Assembly: GCA_014654705.1 (NCBI GenBank)
Contig: JACVZY010000010.1
Coordinates: forward strand, 26,290 to 90,289
DNA length: 64,000 nt
Origin: Ignavibacteria bacterium
GTDB lineage: Bacteria; Bacteroidota; Ignavibacteria; Kapaibacteriales; UBA4661
Direction: 5' to 3'
Part shown: positions 7,789 through 15,283 of the stretch, one piece after another
How positions within the stretch are numbered: the first letter of the stretch is position 1
How the letters are laid out: every line of letters begins with the position of its first letter
Notes under the pieces: generated by a model
What the model was told of the DNA's origin: nothing
The model's input: the letters and a program-made list of their open reading frames with translations, nothing else
Database searches by the model: none
Program-made: the position numbers and the translations under genes

Positions 7789-9837
7789 TTACGCTTTTTC
7801 CGATGCTGGCTGACCAAGATTAAAGGTCGTCGCGCCACGCGAAAGGATGAGTTCAAAGAACACTTTCGACAGCGTAATGCCGGTGAAGAGTGTGATGACA
7901 ATACCAATCATAAGCGTTACGGCAAAGCCGCGAATCGGACCGGTTCCCAAGTAGTACAAGATTGCGCCTGTAATCATCGTGGTAATGTTCGAGTCCAAAA
8001 TCGCATTAAACGCCCGTTTGAAACCTTCGTCCACCGCAGCACGGAGCGAGCGCCCGTGATGCAATTCTTCACGAATACGCTCAAAGACGAGGATGTTTGT
8101 GTCCACCGCCATACCAAGCGTGAGAATCAAACCTGCAATGCCCGGAAGCGTAAGTGTTCCGGCAAATGCTGCCAAGACGGCAATAATAATCGTAATGTTG
8201 ACCAAAACCGCCAAGTCAGCCAAAACGCCTGCCGTTGCATAGTAGAGAATCATAAAGAGCACCACAAGCAATGCCGCGATTGCGCCGGAGATGATACCTT
8301 TGCGAATAGAGTCTTCACCAAGCGACGGACCAATGACGCGCTCTTCCACGATTTTTACCGGTGCTTTCAGTGCGCCGGCTTTCAGAACGATTTCGAGCAA
8401 TCGTGCTTCATCAATGGTAGAACTGCCGGTGATTTGCGAGCGCCCGCCCGTGATTTTGTTCTGTACGGTCGGCGCAGAATAAACACGGTCGTCGAGGACA
8501 ATAGCAATACGCTTTTTGATGTTCGCGCCCGTGATACGTGCCCAGCTTGCCGAACCGTCGGCGTTCATGTCCATCATAACCATTGGAGCATTATTCGTCG
8601 GGTCAAATGTTGCGGTTGCGTCTGAAATTACATCACCCGTGAGTTCTGGTTTTGCCAAAACTCCGTAAATGTAATACAACTTCACGCCTTGACGCTCAAA
8701 GAACGGCTCCGGCTTTGCAGAAATAATTGCTTGATATTCAGTGCCCATAATACGGCGAACATCAGCACGAGCCATGATTTCTTCAAATTTCTGAACGCTT
8801 TCGTCAGGAATTTGGAAGCTATAATCACCTTCGGGGAATTCGTTCTTTTCATAAATAACGGGAATCGGCTGTTGACCTTCGCCCGGTGGGTTGAAATAGG
8901 TAACGAACATCGAAGTAAACGGGTAGTCTTTCTTGAATTTTTCCCGCTTTTGGTCGTCAGTCAACCCGGCATATGGGTCTTTCTTTGCAGAATCTGCACC
9001 CCCAGCGCTAGCAGTTGCAGTAGAAGCTGCTGTTGTGGTCGCGGTGGAAGACGCCGCTGCGGTCGCGGTCGTTGAAGCAGAGGCATCAACGCCCTTATTT
9101 TTCAGGAGTTGGTCAATAGCATAGAACGTGCGGACGATCTGTGCGTTGTTACGCACAAGTTTGAACTCCAAACGAGCGGTTGTTTGGAGCAACGAGCGAA
9201 CTTCTGCCTCATTATTGACACCCGGAAGTTCAATAACAATGCGGCGTGTACCTTGCTTTTGAATAGTCGTCTCGGCAACGCCGTATTTGTCAATACGCTG
9301 GCGAACGACTTCAATAGCCTGGTCAATTGCTTCGTTGATATTGCGCTCCAGACGCTTCACAATTGCATCCTCGCTGAGGTCGCGGTTACTGCCCGCGTCG
9401 AAATACGAGAAAAGTTTGCGTCCTTTGGGACGAGCAATTGCATCGAAATTTTTCAAGAATACGGGCAGAACGTCGTCGTCGCCACCGGCATCCACTTGCT
9501 GACGGGTTTTTTCGAGTGTTTCTAAGAACACATCGTCAACCGCGTCGCGCATAGCGGACTCTTCCAGAAGGCGTATAACGTCTGCTTCGAGCGTTACATA
9601 AATGCCACCACGCAGGTCCAGACCGAGCTTGAGGCTCTGTTCTTTATTTTTGCGCAGCGTCTCACCATTTTCTTTGTCGAAAGCGGCAAGTGCGGTCTCA
9701 TTCTTTGCCTTTACCAGCTCCAAGCGTTGCTTTTCGAGCTGTGATGCGCGGAAAGTCGGAAATAGCAGAAGACCCGCCGCTAAAAGCGGGAGTACGATAA
9801 TAAGCCATTTCCCAAGTAGTCCTTTTTTCAAGGTCAT
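7789..9837 (-). CDS. secD: Protein translocase subunit SecD
   Basis: A 682-residue SecD, acting with SecF on the periplasmic face to complete Sec export. It has an N-terminal membrane segment (12-28), the signature LGLDLRGG at 71-78, a large periplasmic P1 region and a C-terminal block of five helices including LTLPGIAGLILTLGMAVDTNILVFERIREE. A low-complexity Ala/Thr/Ser segment, about residues 251-285 and encoded around 8988-9090, interrupts the periplasmic domain and is not a usual SecD feature; it is probably a flexible linker. The start MTLKKGLLGK immediately precedes the first membrane helix. secF follows after 30 bases. Confidence 0.96.
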   Translation of the reverse strand: MTLKKGLLGKWLIIVLPLLAAGLLLFPTFRASQLEKQRLELVKAKNETALAAFDKENGETLRKNKEQSLKLGLDLRGGIYVTLEADVIRLLEESAMRDAVDDVFLETLEKTRQQVDAGGDDDVLPVFLKNFDAIARPKGRKLFSYFDAGSNRDLSEDAIVKRLERNINEAIDQAIEVVRQRIDKYGVAETTIQKQGTRRIVIELPGVNNEAEVRSLLQTTARLEFKLVRNNAQIVRTFYAIDQLLKNKGVDASASTTATAAASSTATTTAASTATASAGGADSAKKDPYAGLTDDQKREKFKKDYPFTSMFVTYFNPPGEGQQPIPVIYEKNEFPEGDYSFQIPDESVQKFEEIMARADVRRIMGTEYQAIISAKPEPFFERQGVKLYYIYGVLAKPELTGDVISDATATFDPTNNAPMVMMDMNADGSASWARITGANIKKRIAIVLDDRVYSAPTVQNKITGGRSQITGSSTIDEARLLEIVLKAGALKAPVKIVEERVIGPSLGEDSIRKGIISGAIAALLVVLFMILYYATAGVLADLAVLVNITIIIAVLAAFAGTLTLPGIAGLILTLGMAVDTNILVFERIREELHHGRSLRAAVDEGFKRAFNAILDSNITTMITGAILYYLGTGPIRGFAVTLMIGIVITLFTGITLSKVFFELILSRGATTFNLGQPASEKA

Positions 9838-10230
9838 TACTCCTTAAACAAATGTGTTGAAATTGTGCGAACAGTTTGTGCAGTTTTCGTAGAATTGCCG
9901 TCAGGAAACATCATTGGTATGCCACCGGAAGCAAGAGTCCGTGCTTCTTTGGTCGGCAATGATGTGGTTTCAAAGCGTTGTTGTTGCGTGAAACGTAACA
10001 ATTTATGCAGACTCGCAATATAACAGGAGATTTTGAAAAAATCAATAAATTTTGTGTTGTTGCCCACAATAGAGCGATTTGTGTACACAATTTTGCGCTA
10101 TTTAGGTGCGAAAGTGCATAACTTCGCCAAAAACTACATTTTCTCCGCACGTCTTCCCCATGCCTTTTGTAGATTGCAATCTCTGGATTCCAATCAATTC
10201 TTTTGTCTCACGTCCAACCGACGATATATT
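9838..10230. other. Divergent intergenic region (secD / T9SS cargo gene)
   Basis: About 390 bases separate the secD start from the start chosen for the plus-strand cargo gene. It must hold promoters for both. The stretch is AT-rich near 10021-10090, but I see no convincing promoter pair or hairpin. Open frames crossing it show no signal peptide or family motif. Confidence 0.5.
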
Positions 10231-12054
10231 ATGACGATTGTGCAACGCTTCTCTCTATGCTTGGGCGCCGCTCTCTACCTGTGCTGCGGCATTGTTTCCG
10301 CCCAGCAGCCCACACAGCAGCAACGGTTTCTTCGCTTTCTGGGGCAACGCTCGGTAACGACGGGCACGCTGCTGCCCGCCGTGGAGCCGTTCCGCGCCGG
10401 TGTGCCGACGACGGCGAGTTTGGTGTTTGCTATTATGGATAGCGAGGGGCGGATTTTGAAGGATGATAGTACCGAAGCGTTTTTGCGTCTGCCGGATTCG
10501 CTGGCAATTAACGGTAGCGGCTATGATAGTGAGCCAAGGCTTTGGCAAACAGATGCAGTCACACGTATATTTGATGGCACACTGTTTGGAAATTACCGCA
10601 TACCTGCTGGTTTTGCACGTGCAAAATCCAAAGCTGGAATGCTTGAGTTCTACGGCTTGAGAATCATAGGAAAAGCGCATCCTAATATGATTTTACATTG
10701 CACTGCGGCAAATACACAAACAACCTCTTTGACTATATCGCTAATAGGTGGATATCGTTTCGGTGCAGTTATTCCAAAATTAAAAAATGGCAAGTGCGCG
10801 ATCCCAGGGACATCATTTGGCGAGCAGGGAGCTATACCTTATATCACTGTAGGACAACCAGTCCAATTTAATAATCCTGATTCTTCCGATTACAACTATA
10901 TTACGCTTAAAGTTGTAGATAGATGGGGCAACGGGTCTTCTTTTCCAACAACAGCAACCATTCAACTAGCTGGTGGATGGCCACCTGTTGACCAACAACG
11001 AACGCCAACTATTGGGAATACCGCCATGAGTGATGGAAATGGAATAGCAGTCTTTAAGGAGTTTCAGATTTTTGGAGCAACTTCAGCAAATGTACGGGTT
11101 GTTGTCAGTGTTTCTGACCCGTTTACTTGCTGGGGGTGGTTAGCTCACGATGCAAAAGGCTCTTCACAACTAAACTGCTCGCCCCCTTACACGATTTCTA
11201 CGGTAACACTTGTTCCCAGTCCGGCTATCGCAATCGCGCCGGTTATCATTTATGACTTATACGATTCACTAACTATACTTTCTATATTTTTTGGATACAC
11301 CCCCAACCGAATGCTCTCACGCTTCACCATCGGTAAATCTAATGCCGATGACCCGCGCACATGGTTCTACCTCCAAGCCGTTGACCAGTTCGGCAATCGC
11401 GTAGATAACGGACCCAATGCCTATAATGGCGGCATAGCAACTATCCGTATAGCCACACCCGAAGAAGGCTTGCCCCGTAGCACCACATCTAATTTCCAAT
11501 TTTCCGCAAGCAACGACCCGTATGTCCGCGCCAACAGTCAGCGCTTTGCTGCCGCAGGCACAAGTGCAGTTGCGGTCAATGGGCTGTACACCTTCAACAA
11601 CTTTACGCCGCTTGGTCCCGCCAGTAGGAGCACGACGGACACCGTTGTACTGACGTTTGAAGACCCTGCGCTACAAGGAGCACAGGTTTCGCATCCTTTA
11701 TTGCCTTGGTTAGGGAGTATCTTCCGCCCAATACCGCCAATCACCACTGCTACCACCACCTTTATCCGAACAACAAACGTGGCTCTGCGCAGCGAAACGC
11801 CGGATGTTTCTATCACTCCCAATCCCGCTTCTGACGCACTCCACATCACTTTCACACTGCCGGAGAGCGTTCCCGTACTTATGCGCATGGAAGATATGCT
11901 GGGACGCGCTGTCCTTCGGCATGAGGAGCAGTCTGCCGTCCAAGGTATGTTTGCCACAACACTGGACGTGAGCCGTCTCGCACAAGGCGCATACACGCTG
12001 CACGTGCAGAGCGGGCGCGAGCGGTGGACGCGGCGTGTGGTGATTTTGCGGTAA
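10231..12054 (+). CDS. Secreted protein with T9SS sorting domain
   Basis: A 607-residue secreted protein with a signal peptide (MTIVQRFSLCLGAALYLCCGIVSAQ) and a type IX secretion sorting domain over its last 85 or so residues: VSITPNPASDALHITFTLPE, then MEDMLGRAVL, then LDVSRLAQGAYTLHVQSG and a basic RRVVILR end. The middle is a set of Ig-like beta domains with recurring patterns such as VVDRWGN and AVDQFGNRV, as in invasin/BIG-type filaments; no catalytic motif is seen. The frame is open 66 codons further upstream, but the start at 10231 places the signal peptide at the N-terminus. It should be delivered to the cell surface or medium by the T9SS. The middle part around 10560-11320 is more AT-rich than the ends. 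Confidence 0.85.
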   Translation: MTIVQRFSLCLGAALYLCCGIVSAQQPTQQQRFLRFLGQRSVTTGTLLPAVEPFRAGVPTTASLVFAIMDSEGRILKDDSTEAFLRLPDSLAINGSGYDSEPRLWQTDAVTRIFDGTLFGNYRIPAGFARAKSKAGMLEFYGLRIIGKAHPNMILHCTAANTQTTSLTISLIGGYRFGAVIPKLKNGKCAIPGTSFGEQGAIPYITVGQPVQFNNPDSSDYNYITLKVVDRWGNGSSFPTTATIQLAGGWPPVDQQRTPTIGNTAMSDGNGIAVFKEFQIFGATSANVRVVVSVSDPFTCWGWLAHDAKGSSQLNCSPPYTISTVTLVPSPAIAIAPVIIYDLYDSLTILSIFFGYTPNRMLSRFTIGKSNADDPRTWFYLQAVDQFGNRVDNGPNAYNGGIATIRIATPEEGLPRSTTSNFQFSASNDPYVRANSQRFAAAGTSAVAVNGLYTFNNFTPLGPASRSTTDTVVLTFEDPALQGAQVSHPLLPWLGSIFRPIPPITTATTTFIRTTNVALRSETPDVSITPNPASDALHITFTLPESVPVLMRMEDMLGRAVLRHEEQSAVQGMFATTLDVSRLAQGAYTLHVQSGRERWTRRVVILR

Positions 12055-12096
12055 TAAATGCATCAACGGACTTGATACATGACAAAATCTTTCTTT

Positions 12097-12184
12097 GGTG
12101 GCACGGACTGAGCGCCGCGCTCAATTGTTTGTGAGGTTTGAAGCGATGTTGAAGGACTACACAGGCAGGAATGCCTGTGCCACC
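12097..12184. repeat. REP-type palindrome pair upstream of recG
   Basis: A reverse-oriented REP at 12160-12184: arms CACAGGCA (12160-12167) and TGCCTGTG (12172-12179) with a GGAA loop, followed by CCACC, which is GGTGG on the minus strand. A forward GGTGGCAC at 12097-12104 begins a second, degraded unit followed by a small palindrome with 6-bp arms (12109-12123). The layout resembles an inverted REP pair. The same family occurs inside recG with different but still paired stem bases. It fills most of the 195-base gap between the T9SS cargo gene and recG. Confidence 0.7.
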
Positions 12185-12249
12185 GAAGCCAATTTTAAGC
12201 GGTAATCGCAACATCAACACACGATTTTTACGTTTCTTCTCAAGTCATC

Positions 12250-15192
12250 ATGCCGGAACAGCCCATTTCATCAGCGACCGAAGCCTCTGCATCAAGCACT
12301 GCCCCGCCCGTCTCGCCCATTCAATATATGCGAGGCATCGGACCACGCCGCGCTGAAGCACTGGCGCTGGCGGGCGTTCTTACGCCATCGGATTTGTTGC
12401 GTTTTTACCCACGCTCTTACATTGACCGCAATAGCGTGCCTTCGCTTCGCGACCTGCGCACAGCCCTTCTGAACGCACAGCAGCAAGACGCTTTTTCTGA
12501 GCAGAACATGAATTTGCAAACGGAAATCACAGTCGTCGCTTTTGTGCGGGCGGTGCGCGACAGAACCTTTGGGAAGAACCGCACAATGGTCATCGTGGAA
12601 CTGGACGACCACAGCGGCGTAAAAGCAGAAATCGTTTTTTGGCATCAGGCGGAGTATTTCAAACGTATCTTTGAAGCCGACCAACTCCTTGCAGTAAGCG
12701 GTCTTGCCGAATATGCTTACGGAAAAATTCAATTCAATCATCCTGAAATTGAACGCATTGACCCCGACGACGCAGAATCGTACAGCAACGGACGGATTTT
12801 GCCCAAGTACCGACTCACGCAAAAAATGAAGGACGCGGGGCTGACGATGCGCGTGATGAGGAATCTCATCGCGTCGGTCATTGACCAAGAAATTCCGAAC
12901 CTGCGCGAAACCTTATCGGACGAGCTGCTCACGAAGTTTGATTTTCCCCACATTCAAGCCGCCGCACGGCAGCTGCATTTCCCGGATTCCCACGAAGCAC
13001 TGGCAAAAGCACGTGAGCGCATGAAATTTGAAGAACTATTTTTCTTTGAGATGCTGCTTGCTATGCGGCATAACGGCATAAAAAGTCTCGACAAAGCGCC
13101 CGCCATTGCCGAAAAAAGCCCACTTGCCCGCATGATGCTGGAACTTCTCTCTTTCGACCTCACCCGTGCTCAAAAGAAGGTGCTCCGGGAAATTGTGGAA
13201 GATATGCGCACCACAAAGCCCATGAACAGGCTCTTGCAAGGCGATGTCGGCTCCGGCAAGACTGTGGTGGCGCTTTTGGGAATGTTGGCGGCTATTGATT
13301 CGGGCTTGCAGTGCGTACTCATGGCTCCCACGGAAATTCTCGCTGAACAGCATTTTAACACGTTCCGCGACTACGCGGAAAAACTAAACGCAAAACTTGC
13401 TGAACTCGGCGACCCGCGTACTATCACGGTCGCGCAGCTTGTGGGCGGACAAAAAAAGCGCCAGAGGAACACGATTAACGAACAAATCGCCAGCGGCGAG
13501 GTAAATATCGTCGTCGGGACGCACGCAGTTTTCCAGAGTGCCGTTGAATACAAGCGTTTGGGCTTGGTAGTGATAGATGAGCAGCACCGATTCGGGGTAT
13601 TGCAGCGAGCGGAATTGAAGAAAAAAGCGACGGCGAGTTTTGCGGGGGAAAGTATCATCTCAACTACACCAGAGATAGAGAAAAATACTTTGGTGGCACA
13701 GACATTCCTGTCTGTGCAGACTACACCTGAATTGCAAAAGACTCAAAGAAACTTACCACATTGGATAAAAGAGGGTTCTACATATTTTATCACATTTCGA
13801 GCGATAGGCAAACTGAGTCAAGAAGAGCAAGCGGTAGTATTTAATCACATTATCGAAGGAAATGGAACGTACTACTCTGTCGGAGCAGCCGTCGTTATGA
13901 CCGACCACGTCCATATCGTTTTGGCAAACCACGAGAACTACGATCTTAGCAGGATAATGAAAGGTATAAAAGGCGTTTCCGCAAGACTTGTAAACAAAAT
14001 GCGCACCATAACAGACAGTCCAGTTTGGCAAGATGAATCTTACGATAGAATTATTCGGAATGGACGGGAATTGCAGGAGAAAATAAAATATATTATCGAA
14101 AATCCCTTAAAAGAGGGATTGATTGGTGGGCATGAGATGTACCCGTATTTGTACGTTGCAAATGGAGATATGCAGCAGACTACACAGACAAGAATGTCTG
14201 TGCCACCATTGACAGTAGAAACGCAGACCATAGAGACAGTACAGACAAGAGTGTCTATGCCACAGGAAGAAAAGCAAGCCGCACAGACAGAACAGCACGA
14301 AATCTCGCCCCACATCATGGTCATGTCCGCGACGCCCATTCCGCGCACGCTTTCGATGACCGTCTATGGCGACCTTGATGTTTCCATCATTGACGAACTG
14401 CCCAAAAATCGTAAACCCATCAAAACAAAAGTTGTTTTTGAATCAAAACTGCCCGTTGTGTTTCAGTTTATCCGCGAGCAAATTGAGAAAGGGCATCAAG
14501 CGTACATCGTCTATCCGTTGGTGGAAAAGTCCGAAAAAGTCGAGGCAAAATCAGCCGTAGAACACTTTGAGCGTCTTCAGCACGAGGTTTTCCCCGACCT
14601 CAAAATGGGCTTGCTGCACGGACAAATGCTTTGGTACGAAAAAGAAGACGCGATGAAAGCGTTCAAAAACAAGGAATTTCATATTCTGGTAGCCACGACC
14701 GTCGTGGAAGTTGGGATTGATATTCCGAATGCGACCGTGATGCTGATTGAAAATGCCGACCGTTTTGGATTGGCGCAGCTTCACCAGTTGCGCGGGCGCG
14801 TGGGTCGCGGTGCCGAACAATCATTTTGTCTTTTGGCAACCAAAGACCATTTCAAATTTCATTTGGGCAAAAAAGAAAACGAGGCACAAGAACGAAAATC
14901 GTGTATTATTCGCCTCAAGACTATGCAAGAGACCAGCGACGGCTTCAAAATTGCCGAGGTTGACCTAAAATTGCGCGGTCCGGGCGACTTTCTGGGTACA
15001 CGCCAATCCGGCATTCCCGAATTTACGTTTGCTGATTTGGTCAGCGATGGTGATGTTATCACACTTGCACGACGTGAGGCATTTGCGATTGTCGCCGAAG
15101 ACCCACACTTGCGCAAGCCAGAAAACGCCACAATACGCACCGAATTTTTGCGTCAACACCAGAAAGACTTTACATTGCTTGATGTGGCGTAA
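12250..15192 (+). CDS. recG: RecG helicase carrying an in-frame REP-associated transposase
   Basis: A 980-residue RecG, the double-stranded DNA translocase that reverses stalled forks and processes Holliday junctions. The N-terminal helix-hairpin and OB wedge region starts IQYMRGIGPRRAEALALAGV. Walker A GDVGSGKT is at 331-338, motif II DEQH at 443-446, motif III SATP at 693-696, and RGRVGRG and the RGPGDFLGTRQSG block follow in the C-terminal lobe. In ordinary RecG, motifs II and III are about 30 residues apart; here they are 250 apart because about 219 residues, including a Y1 transposase domain, are inserted. No stop or frameshift interrupts the gene. Without the insert the length would be about 760, close to usual. 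Whether the helicase still works is unknown. Confidence 0.93.
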   Translation: MPEQPISSATEASASSTAPPVSPIQYMRGIGPRRAEALALAGVLTPSDLLRFYPRSYIDRNSVPSLRDLRTALLNAQQQDAFSEQNMNLQTEITVVAFVRAVRDRTFGKNRTMVIVELDDHSGVKAEIVFWHQAEYFKRIFEADQLLAVSGLAEYAYGKIQFNHPEIERIDPDDAESYSNGRILPKYRLTQKMKDAGLTMRVMRNLIASVIDQEIPNLRETLSDELLTKFDFPHIQAAARQLHFPDSHEALAKARERMKFEELFFFEMLLAMRHNGIKSLDKAPAIAEKSPLARMMLELLSFDLTRAQKKVLREIVEDMRTTKPMNRLLQGDVGSGKTVVALLGMLAAIDSGLQCVLMAPTEILAEQHFNTFRDYAEKLNAKLAELGDPRTITVAQLVGGQKKRQRNTINEQIASGEVNIVVGTHAVFQSAVEYKRLGLVVIDEQHRFGVLQRAELKKKATASFAGESIISTTPEIEKNTLVAQTFLSVQTTPELQKTQRNLPHWIKEGSTYFITFRAIGKLSQEEQAVVFNHIIEGNGTYYSVGAAVVMTDHVHIVLANHENYDLSRIMKGIKGVSARLVNKMRTITDSPVWQDESYDRIIRNGRELQEKIKYIIENPLKEGLIGGHEMYPYLYVANGDMQQTTQTRMSVPPLTVETQTIETVQTRVSMPQEEKQAAQTEQHEISPHIMVMSATPIPRTLSMTVYGDLDVSIIDELPKNRKPIKTKVVFESKLPVVFQFIREQIEKGHQAYIVYPLVEKSEKVEAKSAVEHFERLQHEVFPDLKMGLLHGQMLWYEKEDAMKAFKNKEFHILVATTVVEVGIDIPNATVMLIENADRFGLAQLHQLRGRVGRGAEQSFCLLATKDHFKFHLGKKENEAQERKSCIIRLKTMQETSDGFKIAEVDLKLRGPGDFLGTRQSGIPEFTFADLVSDGDVITLARREAFAIVAEDPHLRKPENATIRTEFLRQHQKDFTLLDVA
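13692..13717 (+). repeat. REP hairpin, left end of the recG insertion
   Basis: GGTGG, then arms GCACAGACA (13696-13704) and TGTCTGTGC (13709-13717) with a TTCC loop: 9 perfect base pairs. The GTGG tetranucleotide directly before the hairpin has the position of the REP guide sequence recognised by RAYTs. It is translated as part of RecG (VAQTFLSVQ). Confidence 0.85.
14183..14207 (-). repeat. REP hairpin, right end of the recG insertion
   Basis: Arms CACAGACA (14183-14190) and TGTCTGTG (14195-14202) around an AGAA loop, followed by CCACC, so its GGTGG lies on the minus strand. It is inverted relative to the copy at 13692, bracketing the transposase domain. Confidence 0.85.
14241..14263 (-). 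repeat. Degenerate third REP in the recG insertion
   Basis: ACAGACA (14241-14247), an AGAG loop and TGTCTAT (14252-14258), then GCCAC. Same orientation as the copy at 14183, with an imperfect stem (6 of 7 pairs). It suggests a second REP inserted or duplicated in tandem. Confidence 0.65.
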
Positions 15193-15283
15193 GAGTTGAA
15201 TGTTGCCAGAGCGCAGGTAATACAAATTGTAAAGGCTTTTCTCTATACCACAACAAACTATTTCTATCAATTCTGAAATTTCT

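Larger units (their letters stand above)
13640..14300 (+). mobile_element. RAYT-type Y1 (HUH) transposase insertion inside recG
   Basis: Residues about 498-637 of the recG product form a complete short REP-associated tyrosine transposase. The domain opens with LPHWIKEGSTYFITFRAIGKL, has the HUH metal site in VMTDHVHIVL (His553, His555), the SRIMKGIKG and PVWQDESYDRIIRNG blocks, and the catalytic-tyrosine helix EKIKYIIENPLKEGL (Tyr614). These are the conserved blocks of the TnpA_REP family, related to IS200/IS605 transposases. REP hairpins lie just inside both ends (13692-13717, 14183-14207 and a weaker one at 14241-14263). Boundaries are approximate, set where RecG similarity stops and resumes. 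The element has no start codon or promoter of its own that I can see, so it would be made as part of RecG. Confidence 0.9.

Noticed and set aside
7744..8625. A 293-codon plus-strand frame over secD
   Set aside because: Antisense to a conserved secD; its Cys/Asn/His-rich composition is typical of an antisense shadow.
10033..10230. A longer N-terminus for the T9SS cargo gene
   Set aside because: The signal peptide begins at the ATG at 10231; the 66 upstream codons are not signal-like and lie in the divergent promoter region.
13640..14300. An intein in RecG
   Set aside because: No splicing-block residues (Cys/Ser at the start, His-Asn before Cys/Ser/Thr at the end) are visible; the insert matches a Y1 transposase with REP ends instead.
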